A DNA stretch of 64,000 bases from Vibrio amylolyticus (GCF_023145695.1 NZ_JAJHVV010000005.1:1-64000); one strand, 5' to 3'; positions 7,145 through 17,440 are shown, counted from the first letter of the stretch. The notes: generated by a model from the letters alone, not told the origin. Numbers and translations are program-made.

Positions 7145-8566
7145 ATTATAGCGTTTAAGTACTTCGCCTAAAGAATGCGTTGATTCAGCAAGGTTTGTCA
7201 CACCTGCAGCAGATTGTTCAGCAACGCCTTTAATTGTATTAGATTGAGTCCTTATATCAGACAGTTCACTTGCGATATCATTAGCTACTGAGCTTTGTTC
7301 TAGAGCTGAAGTAGAAATTTGAATACTCATATCATTGATGTTTCGAGCTGAGTCCGCAATGGAGTTAATGTCGTCACCAATGCTGGCGATCACTTCCTGA
7401 CTACTTCTGGCTTGGTTGACGGTTTGCTCTGTGATCCCTGCAATACTCTTGCTTTCATTTTGCAGTTTTTCAATCATCGCTTGAATCTCAACCGTTGCAG
7501 TTTGAGTGCGTCCTGCCAGTGTTCTAACTTCGTCAGCAACCACTGCAAATCCGCGCCCTTGTTCTCCTGCGCGAGCCGCTTCAATCGCTGCATTTAGTGC
7601 GAGCAAGTTTGTTTGTTCAGAAATTCCGTTAATCGTAGTGATTACATCGCTGATTTGGGAAGTGCTGTCATTTAATGTGGCGGCTGACGCTGAAGCTTGT
7701 GAAATATAATCTGACAATTGAGCGATTTGTTGAATCGCTTTTTCTACCCGAGCGCGGCTATTGTTTGCTTGGGCGCTATCTCGTTCTGTTTGGTCAGTCG
7801 CTTGATTAGCAATCGATACGACTTCTTGAGCGGAGGCGGTCATCTGCTCCATTGCTGTCGCAACGGAATCAAGTGAGGCGTATTGATTATTAATTTGCGC
7901 TTCACTCTCTCTCATATCTCGCTCAAAGGATCTTGATGTGTTACCTAACGTATTCGAATTGTCTTTAACGGTATCTACGAGCTGAGAGAGGGTGTCCATC
8001 GCATTATCCAGAGCGCAACCAATCGTTCCAAATTCATCACGCCCAGCATGAAACCCAAGACGTGATGAGAGATCGCCTTCGGAGATTTTTAATGTTGTTG
8101 AATACAATACCCACAGTGCGCCACCAATGAATGTCGCCACCCAATAGACAAACAGAGCAAAGGGTAATGCCCATAGATAGCTAAGTGCAAAGGACATCCT
8201 CGCATCAGTCAACATATCGTTGTATTCAGAGCTTAAGTTTACAGTGAGTTTGTAATGGGTTCCTGAACGGTGAGTACCGCTAAGCGTTACGTTTCCATCT
8301 TTGTATGTTGTCATCAAAGGTTGCGATGAGCTTGATAGTGAAGGAATCGCTGAAGCGTCGATGTCATTAGAACTAAGGATGCCTGATAGCTTGTATTCAG
8401 CCGCCATTATAGACTGATTTTCAAACTGTTCGATGGTGTTGTAATAACGGGAACCCGCAATGCAGGTTAATGATGTTAAGAACAGGGCGAAAATGACCCA
8501 CATTTTGTCGTTGATCGACATCTTGATAAATAAACGATCGATCGTTCTAAAATCTACTTCTTTCAT
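7139..8566 (-). CDS. Methyl-accepting chemotaxis protein
   Basis: A 475-residue inner-membrane receptor. The first membrane helix is near residues 20-40 ([17 protein letters not shown]), followed by a small periplasmic domain of about 85 residues, a second helix ([23 protein letters not shown]), a HAMP linker, and the signalling domain with the hairpin tip [20 protein letters not shown]. It signals to CheA/CheW and flagella. The ligand is unknown, and the periplasmic domain is short for a dCache or 4HB sensor. The start MKEVDF is supported by GGAG 7 bases upstream; a frame open to 8638 adds residues without a ribosome site. Its 3' end runs into the 17-bp tandem repeat. Confidence 0.92.
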   Translation of the reverse strand: MKEVDFRTIDRLFIKMSINDKMWVIFALFLTSLTCIAGSRYYNTIEQFENQSIMAAEYKLSGILSSNDIDASAIPSLSSSSQPLMTTYKDGNVTLSGTHRSGTHYKLTVNLSSEYNDMLTDARMSFALSYLWALPFALFVYWVATFIGGALWVLYSTTLKISEGDLSSRLGFHAGRDEFGTIGCALDNAMDTLSQLVDTVKDNSNTLGNTSRSFERDMRESEAQINNQYASLDSVATAMEQMTASAQEVVSIANQATDQTERDSAQANNSRARVEKAIQQIAQLSDYISQASASAATLNDSTSQISDVITTINGISEQTNLLALNAAIEAARAGEQGRGFAVVADEVRTLAGRTQTATVEIQAMIEKLQNESKSIAGITEQTVNQARSSQEVIASIGDDINSIADSARNINDMSIQISTSALEQSSVANDIASELSDIRTQSNTIKGVAEQSAAGVTNLAESTHSLGEVLKRYNT

Positions 8567-8967
8567 AGCGAGCTCCATGCACAGTGTTATGCGTATTCTA
8601 CAAATTGAGCGAACTAAATTTGTAGACCTGAGTCGCAATTATATGTAACAAGGTATATAAGATTCTTAAGAAGTGAGATCTTTGTCTGGGTTGGTTGTAG
8701 GGAATGCTTTCTCTACTGTCAGGTGTTAAATATGTAAAAACTTGGAAAAAAGGCTGTACAAAAACCGAACTCAGGGTATTATATCGCACAGTTGTTCAGA
8801 GAGTTATTAAATGCAGCATCAAGTACAAGTAAAACATCCACTACCAGAACCAAGTTTTTGTAGCTAGGCGTTTCCCTTTTATTTAAGCGTAACATGATAT
8901 AATTCAATTCATTAACGTATTGTTAATGTTGAACTTTTTCTTAAATCAAATAAATAAGGGACATCAC
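8567..8967 (+). promoter_or_regulatory. Upstream region and 5' leader of the cold-shock gene
   Basis: This 400-base spacer contains a TATAAT box at 8898-8903 without a good -35, followed by a leader of roughly 60 bases. The leader begins with a perfect inverted repeat CATTAAC-GTATT-GTTAATG (8910-8928) and ends with AAGGGA before the start codon. Long structured leaders are typical of cspA-type genes, whose mRNA structure changes with temperature. The left part must hold the receptor promoter. I see no small gene. Confidence 0.5.
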
Positions 8968-9180
8968 ATGTCTAACTCAATTACTGGTACTGTAAAATGG
9001 TTCAACGAAACTAAAGGTTTCGGTTTCCTAACTCAAGATAACGGCGGCGCAGACGTATTCGTACACTTCCGTGCTATCGCTTCTGAAGGTTTCAAAACTC
9101 TTAACGAAGGCCAAAAAGTGTCTTTCGAAGTAGAGCAAGGCCAAAAAGGTCTTCAAGCAAGCAACGTTGTAGCTCTTTAA
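8968..9180 (+). CDS. csp: Cold-shock protein, CspA family
   Basis: A 70-residue single cold-shock domain with the RNA-binding motifs KGFGFLT (RNP1) and VFVHF (RNP2). It acts as an RNA chaperone that melts secondary structure. Start MSNSITG has AAGGGA upstream; an in-frame codon at 8920 lies in the leader. Codon use is strongly biased to preferred codons, which suggests high expression. A strong terminator follows directly. Confidence 0.95.
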   Translation: MSNSITGTVKWFNETKGFGFLTQDNGGADVFVHFRAIASEGFKTLNEGQKVSFEVEQGQKGLQASNVVAL

Positions 9181-9224
9181 TTAGCAGCTAAATAACGTTC
9201 GTAGGCTTATACGAATTGTATGAA

Positions 9225-9249
9225 AGGTCGCCATTGGCGGCCTTTTTTG
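9225..9249 (+). terminator. Intrinsic terminator of the cold-shock gene
   Basis: AGGTCGCC (9225-9232) pairs with GGCGGCCT (9236-9243), with one G-T pair and an ATT loop, followed by TTTTTTG. Confidence 0.88.
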
Positions 9250-9305
9250 TATCGGTAGTATCCCATTCCAACGATTACCTCTCTTCCATTGATATTGCCT
9301 TTCTC

Positions 9306-10163
9306 TTATCGATATTGCCTTGGGCTAACACCGTGTTGGTTTTTGAAGCATTTCGAAAAGTAGTTACTGTCTGAAAATCCGCACATCTCTGAGACGGCTT
9401 GAATCGACAAGCTCGCGTCCTCTTTAAGTATCTTTGCACCATGGTTTAGTTGAACCTCGCGAATGTATTGATTCGGGGAGGTGTGTAAGAATTGACGAAA
9501 CAATCGTTCAATCTGTCGTTTACTCATATATGCAGCTTGTGCTATCTGCTCACTGTTTAATGAGGTTTTTGAGAAATACTGCTCTATGTAGACAAGTGCA
9601 CGGCTAAGCGCAAGTGTCTGTTGGTTCGACTCTTGCGACGCGCCTTGGTAAGTTCTTGAGAGAGTAATAACCAACTGTTGCATTAGTGAAGATAGCATGG
9701 GCTCAAATCCATTTGGTGCATTGTTATATTCAAAGTTAATTTGCTGTAGTAGCTCTTCTATACGAGCAAGCTGAACTAAGTCGAGAGTTAGCTTTGCCTG
9801 ATATTCATTATTTTTCCGAGCAAGTGGTTCTACGTTGAATAATGCTTGGTACCCTGGAAGCAATTTAATGTGTGAAGATTCAAAAAGTGGTACTTTGGAA
9901 TCGAACATCAGATTCACGATACGCAAGTTATCGACATCCTTAAAACCATGTTCTACCTCGCCATTGATCACAAACACATCCCCTTTGCTTAGCGGATAGA
10001 CCCATTCAGAGACTTGATGCTTCCCTGACCCTTCGAAAACAATAAAGAGTTCGGAAAAATCGTGTTTATGTAACGCAAAGTCGTGTTCGTGGTAACCGTG
10101 TTCATAGACAAAACGAATGTGCTTATGCTTTTGGTGTGACTTGAGCATGTAAGTTTTCGTCAT
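9306..10163 (-). CDS. AraC-family transcriptional regulator with cupin sensor
   Basis: A 285-residue regulator. The N-terminal cupin-like domain carries HKHDFSELFIVFEGSG and GDVFVINGEVEHGF, as in RhaS/RhaR. The C-terminal 100 residues form the double helix-turn-helix (QIAQAAYMSKRQIERLFRQF, CGFSDSNYFSKCFKNQHGVSPRQYR). It is divergent from the GH3 gene across 130 bases and is the most likely activator of it. The effector would be a sugar from beta-glucan or cello-oligosaccharide metabolism, by context only. Confidence 0.88.
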   Translation of the reverse strand: MTKTYMLKSHQKHKHIRFVYEHGYHEHDFALHKHDFSELFIVFEGSGKHQVSEWVYPLSKGDVFVINGEVEHGFKDVDNLRIVNLMFDSKVPLFESSHIKLLPGYQALFNVEPLARKNNEYQAKLTLDLVQLARIEELLQQINFEYNNAPNGFEPMLSSLMQQLVITLSRTYQGASQESNQQTLALSRALVYIEQYFSKTSLNSEQIAQAAYMSKRQIERLFRQFLHTSPNQYIREVQLNHGAKILKEDASLSIQAVSEMCGFSDSNYFSKCFKNQHGVSPRQYR

Positions 10164-10293
10164 GTCGCAATTTTCCTTTTATGTGTCGCTATATTGGTAG
10201 AATTGTAAAGGGTAGGATTTTAAGATGATGCAATCAAGTGTTATTGATGCTTGATGTTTTCTAGCTTTCCAATTTAGTGACGGATTTATAATT

Positions 10294-12846
10294 ATGACGA
10301 CCTCATTCGAAACGCCTTATTTTTCAACTTGGCCAAAAATTGAATCACAAATAGCCGCTGACCCCTTAATAGAGGCGACAATTGCGTCAATCGTGAAGCA
10401 AATGACTCTAGAAGAAAAAGTGGGTCAAATGATTCAACCCGAGCTTAGAGAAATAACACCACAAGAGATGAGCGAGTATAAAATTGGTTCAATACTTAAT
10501 GGTGGAGGTTCATGGCCAGATAGCAAGAAGCATGCCAGCGCAAAGATGTGGGCTCAAAAAGCCGATGAATATTGGCTAGCAACAGAGCAAGCGTTTAAAA
10601 ACCGACCTTTTCGCATTCCTTTTGTTTGGGCTACCGATGCGGTTCATGGTCATAATAATGTCTATTCATCAACCGTATTTCCCCACAACATTGGTTTAGG
10701 ATGTGCTCGTGACCCTGAACTGATCAGAAAAATTGGTCGAATTACGGCATTAGAGATTGCTGCGACAGGACTAGATTGGACTTTTGCTCCAACCGTTGCG
10801 ACACCGCGAGACTTACGCTGGGGTAGAGTCTATGAAGGGTATTCTGAAGATCCTGAAATTACTTACGCTTATGCGGGCGAAATGGTCACAGGGCTGCAAG
10901 GTAACGCTGAAGAACTGAAAGATGAATATCATGTAATCTCAAACGTTAAGCACTGGGTTGGTGATGGTGGAACCCTTTCCGGTATTGATCGTGGCATCAA
11001 TAACTATAGTGAAGATCTACTTAGAAATATTCACGCGATGGGCTATTTCAGCGGTCTAAATGCTGGCGCACAGGTTGTCATGTCTTCATTTAATAGTTGG
11101 GATAATAGCGAAAATTATGACCACGATACCTCGTTAAAAGGCCCTTACAATAATAAAATTCATGGGAGTAAATACCTTTTAACGGATGTGCTTAAAGACC
11201 AAATGGGGTTTGATGGTTTTGTCGTAACCGATTGGAATGGTCATGCCGAAATCAGTAAGTGTACAGATGAAGATGCAAGCTATGCCATTAATGCGGGTAA
11301 CGATGTATTGATGATTCCCGTTCGCCAACACTGGCAGGCGGTCTACAAAAATACGATCGCTGATGTCGAGAATGGCAACATTTCAGTGAGCCGAATTGAT
11401 GACGCCGTAACACGAATATTAAGAGTAAAAATGCGAGCGGGCTTATGGGATAAACCCCAGCCGTCTCATAGAGAAATTGGTGGAAATCAGGAGCTTCTTG
11501 GTGCTGACAAACATAGAGAGATAGCACGAGAAGCGGTACGAAAATCGTTAGTATTGCTTAAAAACAACAAACAATTATTGCCGCTTAAAAGAGATCAAAA
11601 AGTATTATTAACTGGTAGTGCGGCGAATAGCCTAGAGAAGCAGTCAGGAGGTTGGAATTTAACTTGGCAAGGTGATGAGAACAATCTTAATGATTTCCCA
11701 GGTGCGACGACGGTGAAAATGGGGCTCGAAGCGGCACTGGGGGAAGACAATGTCATTTATGATCCACAGCTCAAAACTCACTTAAATTCGGGTGATACAG
11801 CTATAGTCGTTTTTGGCGAAGATCCTTATGCGGAAATGATGGGGGATATCAAAGCATGGCAAAGTTTGGAATTTTCTAAGCTAAAACGAAGTTATGCCGC
11901 CGATTGTGAAAAGATTACACGACTCCATAAGGCTGGTGTAAAAGTCGTATCTCTATTTTTTAGTGGTCGCCCGTTGTATCTTAATGAGGAAATTGCGCGA
12001 TCCGACGCGTTTGTCGCGGCATTTTTACCGGGCAGTGAAGGGAATGGGATCATCGATGTAATTGTGGGGAATACGTTAGGCCAGCCTAATTTCGATTTTA
12101 AGGGTGTTCTTTCATTTAGCTGGCCGAACAAAAAATCGAGTACAGCGGTACACCGTCTACCTACACATATTACCAATTACCAACTACCAGAGAACGAGCA
12201 AGACCCAAGCGGTGATCATGCGCCATTGTTTGAGTATGGTTATGGGTTAAATTACAGTGACAAGCATCCAGTTCGTGATCTTGATGATCTCGTGTTCGAC
12301 ACTGATGAAGTGACCGCTTTAACCCAACAAACCCATATATATGGTGTTCAGGCAACAATCGGTGACTACCACTGTAAAATTGCCGATAGGAAAAATATTC
12401 AAGGTATTGAAGTGTCGCGTAATAACCAAGTCGACCTCGACACTGTTTCAACAAAACCGGTGAATTACCAGCAGCAACAAGACGCGATAGAGTTAAGCTT
12501 CAATGAAGGGGGCAGTGTTCTATACGTTGAGTCTACCCAGCAAGGTGGAGAGGACTTTAGTCGTTATCAAAGTGGTGTACTTTGTTTTGAGTTGAAAGTG
12601 CTAGAGCCCGCGAGTGATAATTTGATTGTTACCTTAGCAAGCGGGGAAGAGGGTATTGATAGCGCCGTAAAATATTCCCTAAATCACTCATTGTTACGTG
12701 AGGTAGGGGAGTTCACTCAAATTCAAGTACCTTGTCAGCACTTTTCTGATACTGGTGTTGATTTATCCAACCTGACAACAGTGTTCTCGTTTGCAAGTCG
12801 AGGAAGCTTTAAAGGCGTCGTAGCGAACATTTTTTGGCAAGCATAG
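10294..12846 (+). CDS. Cytoplasmic glycoside hydrolase family 3 beta-glucosidase/exo-glucanase
   Basis: An 850-residue GH3 enzyme without a signal peptide. The (beta/alpha)8 domain spans about residues 30-380, with WATDAVHGHNN and KHWVGDGG; the nucleophile is Asp313 in GFVVTDWNGH. The (alpha/beta)6 sandwich domain follows (about 400-640). About 170 C-terminal residues form a beta-rich, carbohydrate-module-like domain as in marine ExoP-type enzymes. It removes terminal beta-glucosyl units from imported oligosaccharides. Lack of a signal peptide matches the ABC importer next to it. Linkage preference (1,3, 1,4 or cellobionate) cannot be read from sequence. Confidence 0.92.
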   Translation: MTTSFETPYFSTWPKIESQIAADPLIEATIASIVKQMTLEEKVGQMIQPELREITPQEMSEYKIGSILNGGGSWPDSKKHASAKMWAQKADEYWLATEQAFKNRPFRIPFVWATDAVHGHNNVYSSTVFPHNIGLGCARDPELIRKIGRITALEIAATGLDWTFAPTVATPRDLRWGRVYEGYSEDPEITYAYAGEMVTGLQGNAEELKDEYHVISNVKHWVGDGGTLSGIDRGINNYSEDLLRNIHAMGYFSGLNAGAQVVMSSFNSWDNSENYDHDTSLKGPYNNKIHGSKYLLTDVLKDQMGFDGFVVTDWNGHAEISKCTDEDASYAINAGNDVLMIPVRQHWQAVYKNTIADVENGNISVSRIDDAVTRILRVKMRAGLWDKPQPSHREIGGNQELLGADKHREIAREAVRKSLVLLKNNKQLLPLKRDQKVLLTGSAANSLEKQSGGWNLTWQGDENNLNDFPGATTVKMGLEAALGEDNVIYDPQLKTHLNSGDTAIVVFGEDPYAEMMGDIKAWQSLEFSKLKRSYAADCEKITRLHKAGVKVVSLFFSGRPLYLNEEIARSDAFVAAFLPGSEGNGIIDVIVGNTLGQPNFDFKGVLSFSWPNKKSSTAVHRLPTHITNYQLPENEQDPSGDHAPLFEYGYGLNYSDKHPVRDLDDLVFDTDEVTALTQQTHIYGVQATIGDYHCKIADRKNIQGIEVSRNNQVDLDTVSTKPVNYQQQQDAIELSFNEGGSVLYVESTQQGGEDFSRYQSGVLCFELKVLEPASDNLIVTLASGEEGIDSAVKYSLNHSLLREVGEFTQIQVPCQHFSDTGVDLSNLTTVFSFASRGSFKGVVANIFWQA

Positions 12847-12888
12847 TTCAGCATTATCTCACACAAGTGTAGAGATGAAGCAGTAACG

Positions 12889-12926
12889 AAAATCCCCTTT
12901 GATCACTGAAGATTAAAGGGGATTTT
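12889..12926. terminator. Bidirectional terminator between GH3 and ABC importer genes
   Basis: AAAATCCCCTTT (12889-12900) pairs perfectly with AAAGGGGATTTT (12915-12926). The stem is flanked by A and T runs on both sides and sits between convergent genes. Confidence 0.82.
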
Positions 12927-12960
12927 AATTATTAGAGAGTCGTTAGAACGTCTTGAGGTA

Positions 12961-14052
12961 TTACAGTCGTTCAGTTGTTATTGAGTCAAAAAGCGAACAC
13001 TTAGTCGCGTCTATCGTAATCGAAACATTATCTCCAGCGACAGTAGTTTCATCACTGTTCGTTCGATGTGAAAGCTGATGCCCTGTATCAAGCTTTGACC
13101 AAAGCAGTGAATCAGACCCCATTGGCTCTACTAGTTCAATACAGCCGCTGAATTGATTGAGTGATTCGTCTTTTACAGAAGTCATCTCAATATGTTCTGG
13201 ACGAACACCTAGCGTTATTTTCTGTCCGGTCTTGATAGTTTGAGTAAACCCATAATTCGTTACGTCAACGCTGAGCTTTCCTGCGTGAAAATGCACAGAG
13301 TCAGTTTTTACTTCCAGCTCACCTTCAACACAATTCATAGCAGGCGAACCTAGGAACGTTGCAACAAAAAGGTTTGATGGTTTGTTGTAGACGTTATGAG
13401 GGGTATCAAGCTGCTGAATAATGCCGTCTTTCATCACCGCAATACGATCGGCAAGCGTCAACGCTTCAATTTGATCATGTGTTACGTAGATCATGGTGGA
13501 ATTAAGTGTGTTATGAAGCTTTTTTATCTCTAGTCTGAGCTCTGCTCGAAGTTTCGCGTCGAGGTTAGAAAGAGGCTCATCAAAAAGGTAAATATCAGCA
13601 TCACGAACAAGTGCACGTCCAATGGCGACACGCTGTCGTTGTCCACCAGAAAGGGCGGCGGGTTTTCTATCTAATAGCGGCTCTAATTGCAGTAATTTTG
13701 CTGCCCACTGAACCTTTTTCTCGATGATGGCCTTATCAACACCAGCAATGCGTAGCCCAAAGGACATGTTCTTTTCAACTGACATTGTCGGATAGAGTGC
13801 GTATGACTGGAATACCATTCCAATGCCACGGTCTTTTGGATCAGTCCAAGTTACGTCTTTTCCATCAAAGCTAATTGAACCACCGCTGGTGTCGATTAGC
13901 CCGCCAATTGCGTTAAGAAGGGTCGATTTTCCACAGCCAGATGGCCCTAGAAGTACGAGAAATTCGCCATTATCAATATGTAGATCAAGCTGATCAACTA
14001 CCTTGGTGCTCTCATAACTAATGTCGAGCTTATTAATATTTACAATACCCAT
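12961..14052 (-). CDS. Sugar ABC transporter ATPase, MsmK/UgpC type
   Basis: A 363-residue ATP-binding subunit. Walker A GPSGCGKST lies at 36-44, the signature is LSGGQRQRVAIGRA, Walker B is YLFDEP and the switch histidine is in YVTHD. The C-terminal 120 residues form the TOBE/regulatory domain typical of MalK-like ATPases. It would energise the two permeases upstream. It is last in the operon, 5 bases after the second permease. Confidence 0.94.
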   Translation of the reverse strand: MGIVNINKLDISYESTKVVDQLDLHIDNGEFLVLLGPSGCGKSTLLNAIGGLIDTSGGSISFDGKDVTWTDPKDRGIGMVFQSYALYPTMSVEKNMSFGLRIAGVDKAIIEKKVQWAAKLLQLEPLLDRKPAALSGGQRQRVAIGRALVRDADIYLFDEPLSNLDAKLRAELRLEIKKLHNTLNSTMIYVTHDQIEALTLADRIAVMKDGIIQQLDTPHNVYNKPSNLFVATFLGSPAMNCVEGELEVKTDSVHFHAGKLSVDVTNYGFTQTIKTGQKITLGVRPEHIEMTSVKDESLNQFSGCIELVEPMGSDSLLWSKLDTGHQLSHRTNSDETTVAGDNVSITIDATKCSLFDSITTERL

Positions 14053-14057
14053 AGTGA

Positions 14058-14966
14058 TTATCCTTTTACTGCACCAGAGGCGATGCCTCTAACAAACCAA
14101 CGCCCTGAGGCAACATAAATAATGAGAGGAACAAGTGAGGTTAAAATAGTCGCAGCCATATTGACGTTGTATGCGCGTTCACCTGTTGTTGTATTTACAA
14201 TGTTATTGAGCTGAACCGTCATCGGTAAGTTGTCGTTACCTGCGAACACCAAGCCAATTAGGAAATCGTTCCAAATATTGGTGACCTGCATAATAACGGC
14301 AACAATGATGATCGGAACCGACATCGGCAACATGATAGAGAAGAACACTTTAAAGAAGCCAGCACCATCAATGCGAGCCGCATTAAATAACTCTAAAGGT
14401 AAGGTACTGTAATAGTTTCTAAAAAGGAGCGTCATGATCGGCATACCGAAGATGACATGTGATAACACAACGCCAGTGAGTGTTCCGTAGATCCCTAAAT
14501 CTGCGTACACACGTATTAGCGGATAGATAAAGACCTGATAGGGAATAAAAGCGCCCAGTAAGAGGCAGGCAAACAGTAAATTAGCGCCTTTAATCTTCCA
14601 AAATGACAGTGCGTAGCCATTAATTGCCCCGAACAGTACAGAGATGATTACACTCGGAATTAGAATCTTAACGGAATTCCAGAAACCGACTTGTAGGCCA
14701 TTACACTCAAGCCCCGTACAAGCGCTGCTCCACGCGACTTTCCATGCATCCCAAGAAAACTGTTGAGGGAGCGCAAATATTGATGATAAGCGAATCTCGT
14801 CGAGCTCTTTAAACGAGGTCACTAGCATCACGTATAACGGAAGCAAAAAGAAAAGCGCAGTAACGGTTAAAAAGCCATAGATACCAAATCGTCCCCAACG
14901 AACATTGAGTGAACGAGGTTTAGATGCCGTGACATTACTCGGAGTTGTAGGTGTCATTGCAGTCAT
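14058..14966 (-). CDS. Sugar ABC transporter permease, MalG type
   Basis: A 302-residue membrane protein with about six helices and the EAA loop (NAARIDGAGFFKVFFSIMLPMSVP) that contacts the ATPase. It pairs with the MalF-type permease, whose stop lies 3 bases upstream. The cytoplasmic N-terminus of about 25 residues precedes the first helix GIYGFLTVTALFFLLPLYVML. Confidence 0.93.
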   Translation of the reverse strand: MTAMTPTTPSNVTASKPRSLNVRWGRFGIYGFLTVTALFFLLPLYVMLVTSFKELDEIRLSSIFALPQQFSWDAWKVAWSSACTGLECNGLQVGFWNSVKILIPSVIISVLFGAINGYALSFWKIKGANLLFACLLLGAFIPYQVFIYPLIRVYADLGIYGTLTGVVLSHVIFGMPIMTLLFRNYYSTLPLELFNAARIDGAGFFKVFFSIMLPMSVPIIIVAVIMQVTNIWNDFLIGLVFAGNDNLPMTVQLNNIVNTTTGERAYNVNMAATILTSLVPLIIYVASGRWFVRGIASGAVKG

Positions 14967-14969
14967 TGT

Positions 14970-15863
14970 CTACCTACCTGTTTTTTTAATGTAGTTTGAA
15001 TAGATGAAAGGTGCGATTAAGCACAGTACTGTCGTCAGCATTACTGTTGAAGCCGCCGTCGCAAGGCCGATGTTTGCACGCTCAAAAAGGTTATCCATAA
15101 TGAACTTAGCAGGTACTTCACTTGCCACACCTGGTCCGCCTAACGTCATGGCAACCACGACGTCGTACATTTTAATGATGCTGATAGACAACAACACCAT
15201 GGTTGTAACGATCATTGGGCGAAGCATCGGTAATATGATGCTGACATAAACACGCCATGTTGGAATACCATCAATTTTGGCTGCTTTCCAAAGGTCACCA
15301 TCAATACCACGTAATCCGGCTAACAGTAGTGCCATCACCAAACCTGCGCCTTGCCATACCGCGGCGATTACAACGGTGTAGAGCACCATATTTGGGTTAA
15401 CGATCCAGTCAAACGTAAATGACTCAAAACCAAGCCCTCTGACTGCATTTTGGATGCCTAATTGAGGGTTGAAAATCCACTGCCACACCAAGCCTGTCAC
15501 GATAAAAGACATAGCATAGGGAAATAGAAAAACGGTTCTAAAGAAACTCTCTGCTTTGATTTTTTGGTCGATAAAAACAGACAGCAAGAAGCCCAAAATG
15601 AAACAGATAGTAAGAAAAAGAAAAGCGATCACGAGAAGGTTTTCTAGTGAAGTGATCCAACGAGACGTTTCAAAAAGTCGTTCATATTGGCTAAAACCAA
15701 CAAAGTCGTACCTTGGCAGCATTCGTGAACTGGTAAATGATAGTCGTACTGACCAAAGCATCGTACCCATATAGGCGACAATTACTGTAAATGCCATTGG
15801 CAAAATAGCACCGTAGGCAAAAATATTGCGTCTCAGGTGCCGTTTTATGGCGACAAAATCCAT
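14970..15863 (-). CDS. Sugar ABC transporter permease, MalF type
   Basis: A 297-residue permease with about six membrane helices and the EAA loop WKAAKIDGIPTWRVYVSIILP. It lacks the large periplasmic insertion of E. coli MalF, as usual for this oligosaccharide family. It is separated from the binding-protein gene by an 82-base spacer containing a stable stem-loop. Confidence 0.93.
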   Translation of the reverse strand: MDFVAIKRHLRRNIFAYGAILPMAFTVIVAYMGTMLWSVRLSFTSSRMLPRYDFVGFSQYERLFETSRWITSLENLLVIAFLFLTICFILGFLLSVFIDQKIKAESFFRTVFLFPYAMSFIVTGLVWQWIFNPQLGIQNAVRGLGFESFTFDWIVNPNMVLYTVVIAAVWQGAGLVMALLLAGLRGIDGDLWKAAKIDGIPTWRVYVSIILPMLRPMIVTTMVLLSISIIKMYDVVVAMTLGGPGVASEVPAKFIMDNLFERANIGLATAASTVMLTTVLCLIAPFIYSNYIKKTGR

Positions 15864-15895
15864 AGTGTTACTCCAGTAAAGGAAGGTATGAATAG

Positions 15896-15923
15896 AAGGG
15901 GGGCTATGTTTAAAGCCCCCCTT
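15896..15923 (-). other. GC-rich stem-loop between binding protein and permease genes
   Basis: AAGGGGGGCT (15896-15905) pairs perfectly with AGCCCCCCTT (15914-15923) around an 8-base loop. There is no U-run in the direction of transcription. It probably protects the binding-protein mRNA or reduces read-through, giving more binding protein than permease. Confidence 0.65.
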
Positions 15924-15945
15924 TCATCAAAGGGTTTAAACGACG

Positions 15946-17172
15946 TTAATCTCGCAGCGCATTTTCAAAGATCTTGACTGCTTTAGCGGTTGTCATGTCT
16001 CGACTGTTCCACACCTCAGTCACTGCATCTTTAAGAGACCCGTAGATGTACTCTTCCATAAGCATTGAGCCATCTGGAACTTGGCGTTCAGCCACTTTTA
16101 AGATTTCAGCCCCTTTTTGCGCACAGATATCCATACTTGATACATCAATATCAGTACGAACTGGCACTGAGCCTTTCAAATTATTAAATTCAATCTGTGT
16201 TTCAGGTTTAAGCATGGATTGAACGAGTTTTTGTTGAGCGGCAACTTGCTGTTTATCATCTGTTTTAGGGAAGACAAAAACATCGCCACCCACAATATAA
16301 AGGGAATCATCACCTAAGCCTGGGAAACATCCATAATCTTGGCCCGGTTTCTTATTGGCTTGGGTGAATTCGCCTTTTGCCCAATCACCCATCACTTGAA
16401 TACCTGCTTTGTCGTTGATGACTAGCGATGTGGTGTCGTTCCAGTTACGGCCTGGAGAGCCAGTATCAACATAAGGCTTTAGTTTCAAAAAGGTATCTAC
16501 AACTTGTTTGAATTCTTCCGAATTTATCGTCTCAGAGTCTCTTTTTCCTAGAGCATCAAGATAAAGCTGTTTACCACCGACATTGCTTAACACAGTGGCA
16601 AATAGCAGGTTTTCTTGCCAGTTTTGTCCACCTAATGCTAGTGGAATGAAGCCCGCTTCTTTCAGTTTGTCGAGCGTTGCAAACAGCTCTTCAGGGGTGT
16701 TTGGTTCGTTGTCTATGCCGGCTTTTTCAAAGGCTTCTTTCGAATACCAGAACCAGCCCGGCATGTGTATATTCACGGGGGCAGCATAGTAATGACCATC
16801 GACTTTAATCGCATCTAACGTTGGTCTTGGTAGGATCTCTTCCCAGTTGTTGGCAGCGGCAACGGCGTCAATATTATTCAACATACCTTCGGCAACCATT
16901 TCGTGATATTGCTGAGAGGTATTAAAGAGTGCTGCCGTAGTCGGCGACCCGCCAATCATTCGGTTAATAGCCGCAGAACGGGCATTGGAACCGCCGGCTA
17001 CTGCGCTATCTTTCCAAGTTCCACCGTCCGCTTCATAAGAATCAGCAAGAACTTTAATCGCCGCGGACTCACCGCCAGAAGTCCACCAGTGAATAACTTC
17101 GGCTTCTTGTTTCGCCCACGCACCGGTAGAGGCAACAGCGATAGCAGCAGCAAGAGTGAGAGGTTTAATCAT
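15946..17172 (-). CDS. Sugar ABC transporter periplasmic binding protein
   Basis: A 408-residue extracellular solute-binding protein of the carbohydrate family 1 type. Its signal peptide ends AGAWA-KQEAEV near residue 21. The mature start VIHWWTSGGESAAI is typical of glucose/cello-oligosaccharide binders of marine bacteria and resembles the glucose/mannose-binding family. It is first in the importer operon and lies next to a LacI-type palindrome. From context the ligand is a beta-glucoside or cellobionate, but sequence alone does not fix this. Confidence 0.92.
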   Translation of the reverse strand: MIKPLTLAAAIAVASTGAWAKQEAEVIHWWTSGGESAAIKVLADSYEADGGTWKDSAVAGGSNARSAAINRMIGGSPTTAALFNTSQQYHEMVAEGMLNNIDAVAAANNWEEILPRPTLDAIKVDGHYYAAPVNIHMPGWFWYSKEAFEKAGIDNEPNTPEELFATLDKLKEAGFIPLALGGQNWQENLLFATVLSNVGGKQLYLDALGKRDSETINSEEFKQVVDTFLKLKPYVDTGSPGRNWNDTTSLVINDKAGIQVMGDWAKGEFTQANKKPGQDYGCFPGLGDDSLYIVGGDVFVFPKTDDKQQVAAQQKLVQSMLKPETQIEFNNLKGSVPVRTDIDVSSMDICAQKGAEILKVAERQVPDGSMLMEEYIYGSLKDAVTEVWNSRDMTTAKAVKIFENALRD

Positions 17173-17230
17173 AAGAATATCCTTTCTATTATCATTATTG
17201 TTTATGAGTAGAGTGTAAAAGTCACAGTTT

Positions 17231-17244
17231 TGGAATCGATTCCA
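17231..17244. promoter_or_regulatory. LacI-family operator upstream of the ABC operon
   Basis: TGGAATCGATTCCA is a perfect 14-bp palindrome with the central CG typical of LacI/GalR-type operators. It sits 59 bases before the binding-protein start, in the divergent spacer shared with the lacI-type gene, so it may control both. Confidence 0.7.
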
Positions 17245-17440
17245 TTTTGTGTATTTTTAGATCGGATTTAACAATGATACCAGTAACATTTTTAGTCGAG
17301 TTAACAAGTTGAGAAAGTGATCACGAAATTTAATTAACATGATGAAATGTTGAAAATCACGATGTTTTTTAGTGAATAAAGTGGTTAGTATCAATAAAAA
17401 GCAGCGAGCTTTACGGATAAATAATCAAGCAAGGATAAAT

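Noticed and set aside
10164..10293. Second copy of the LacI operator in front of the GH3 gene
   Set aside because: The spacer has GATGCAATCAAG/TTGATGC-like repeats that could be AraC sites, but nothing matching TGGAATCGATTCCA.
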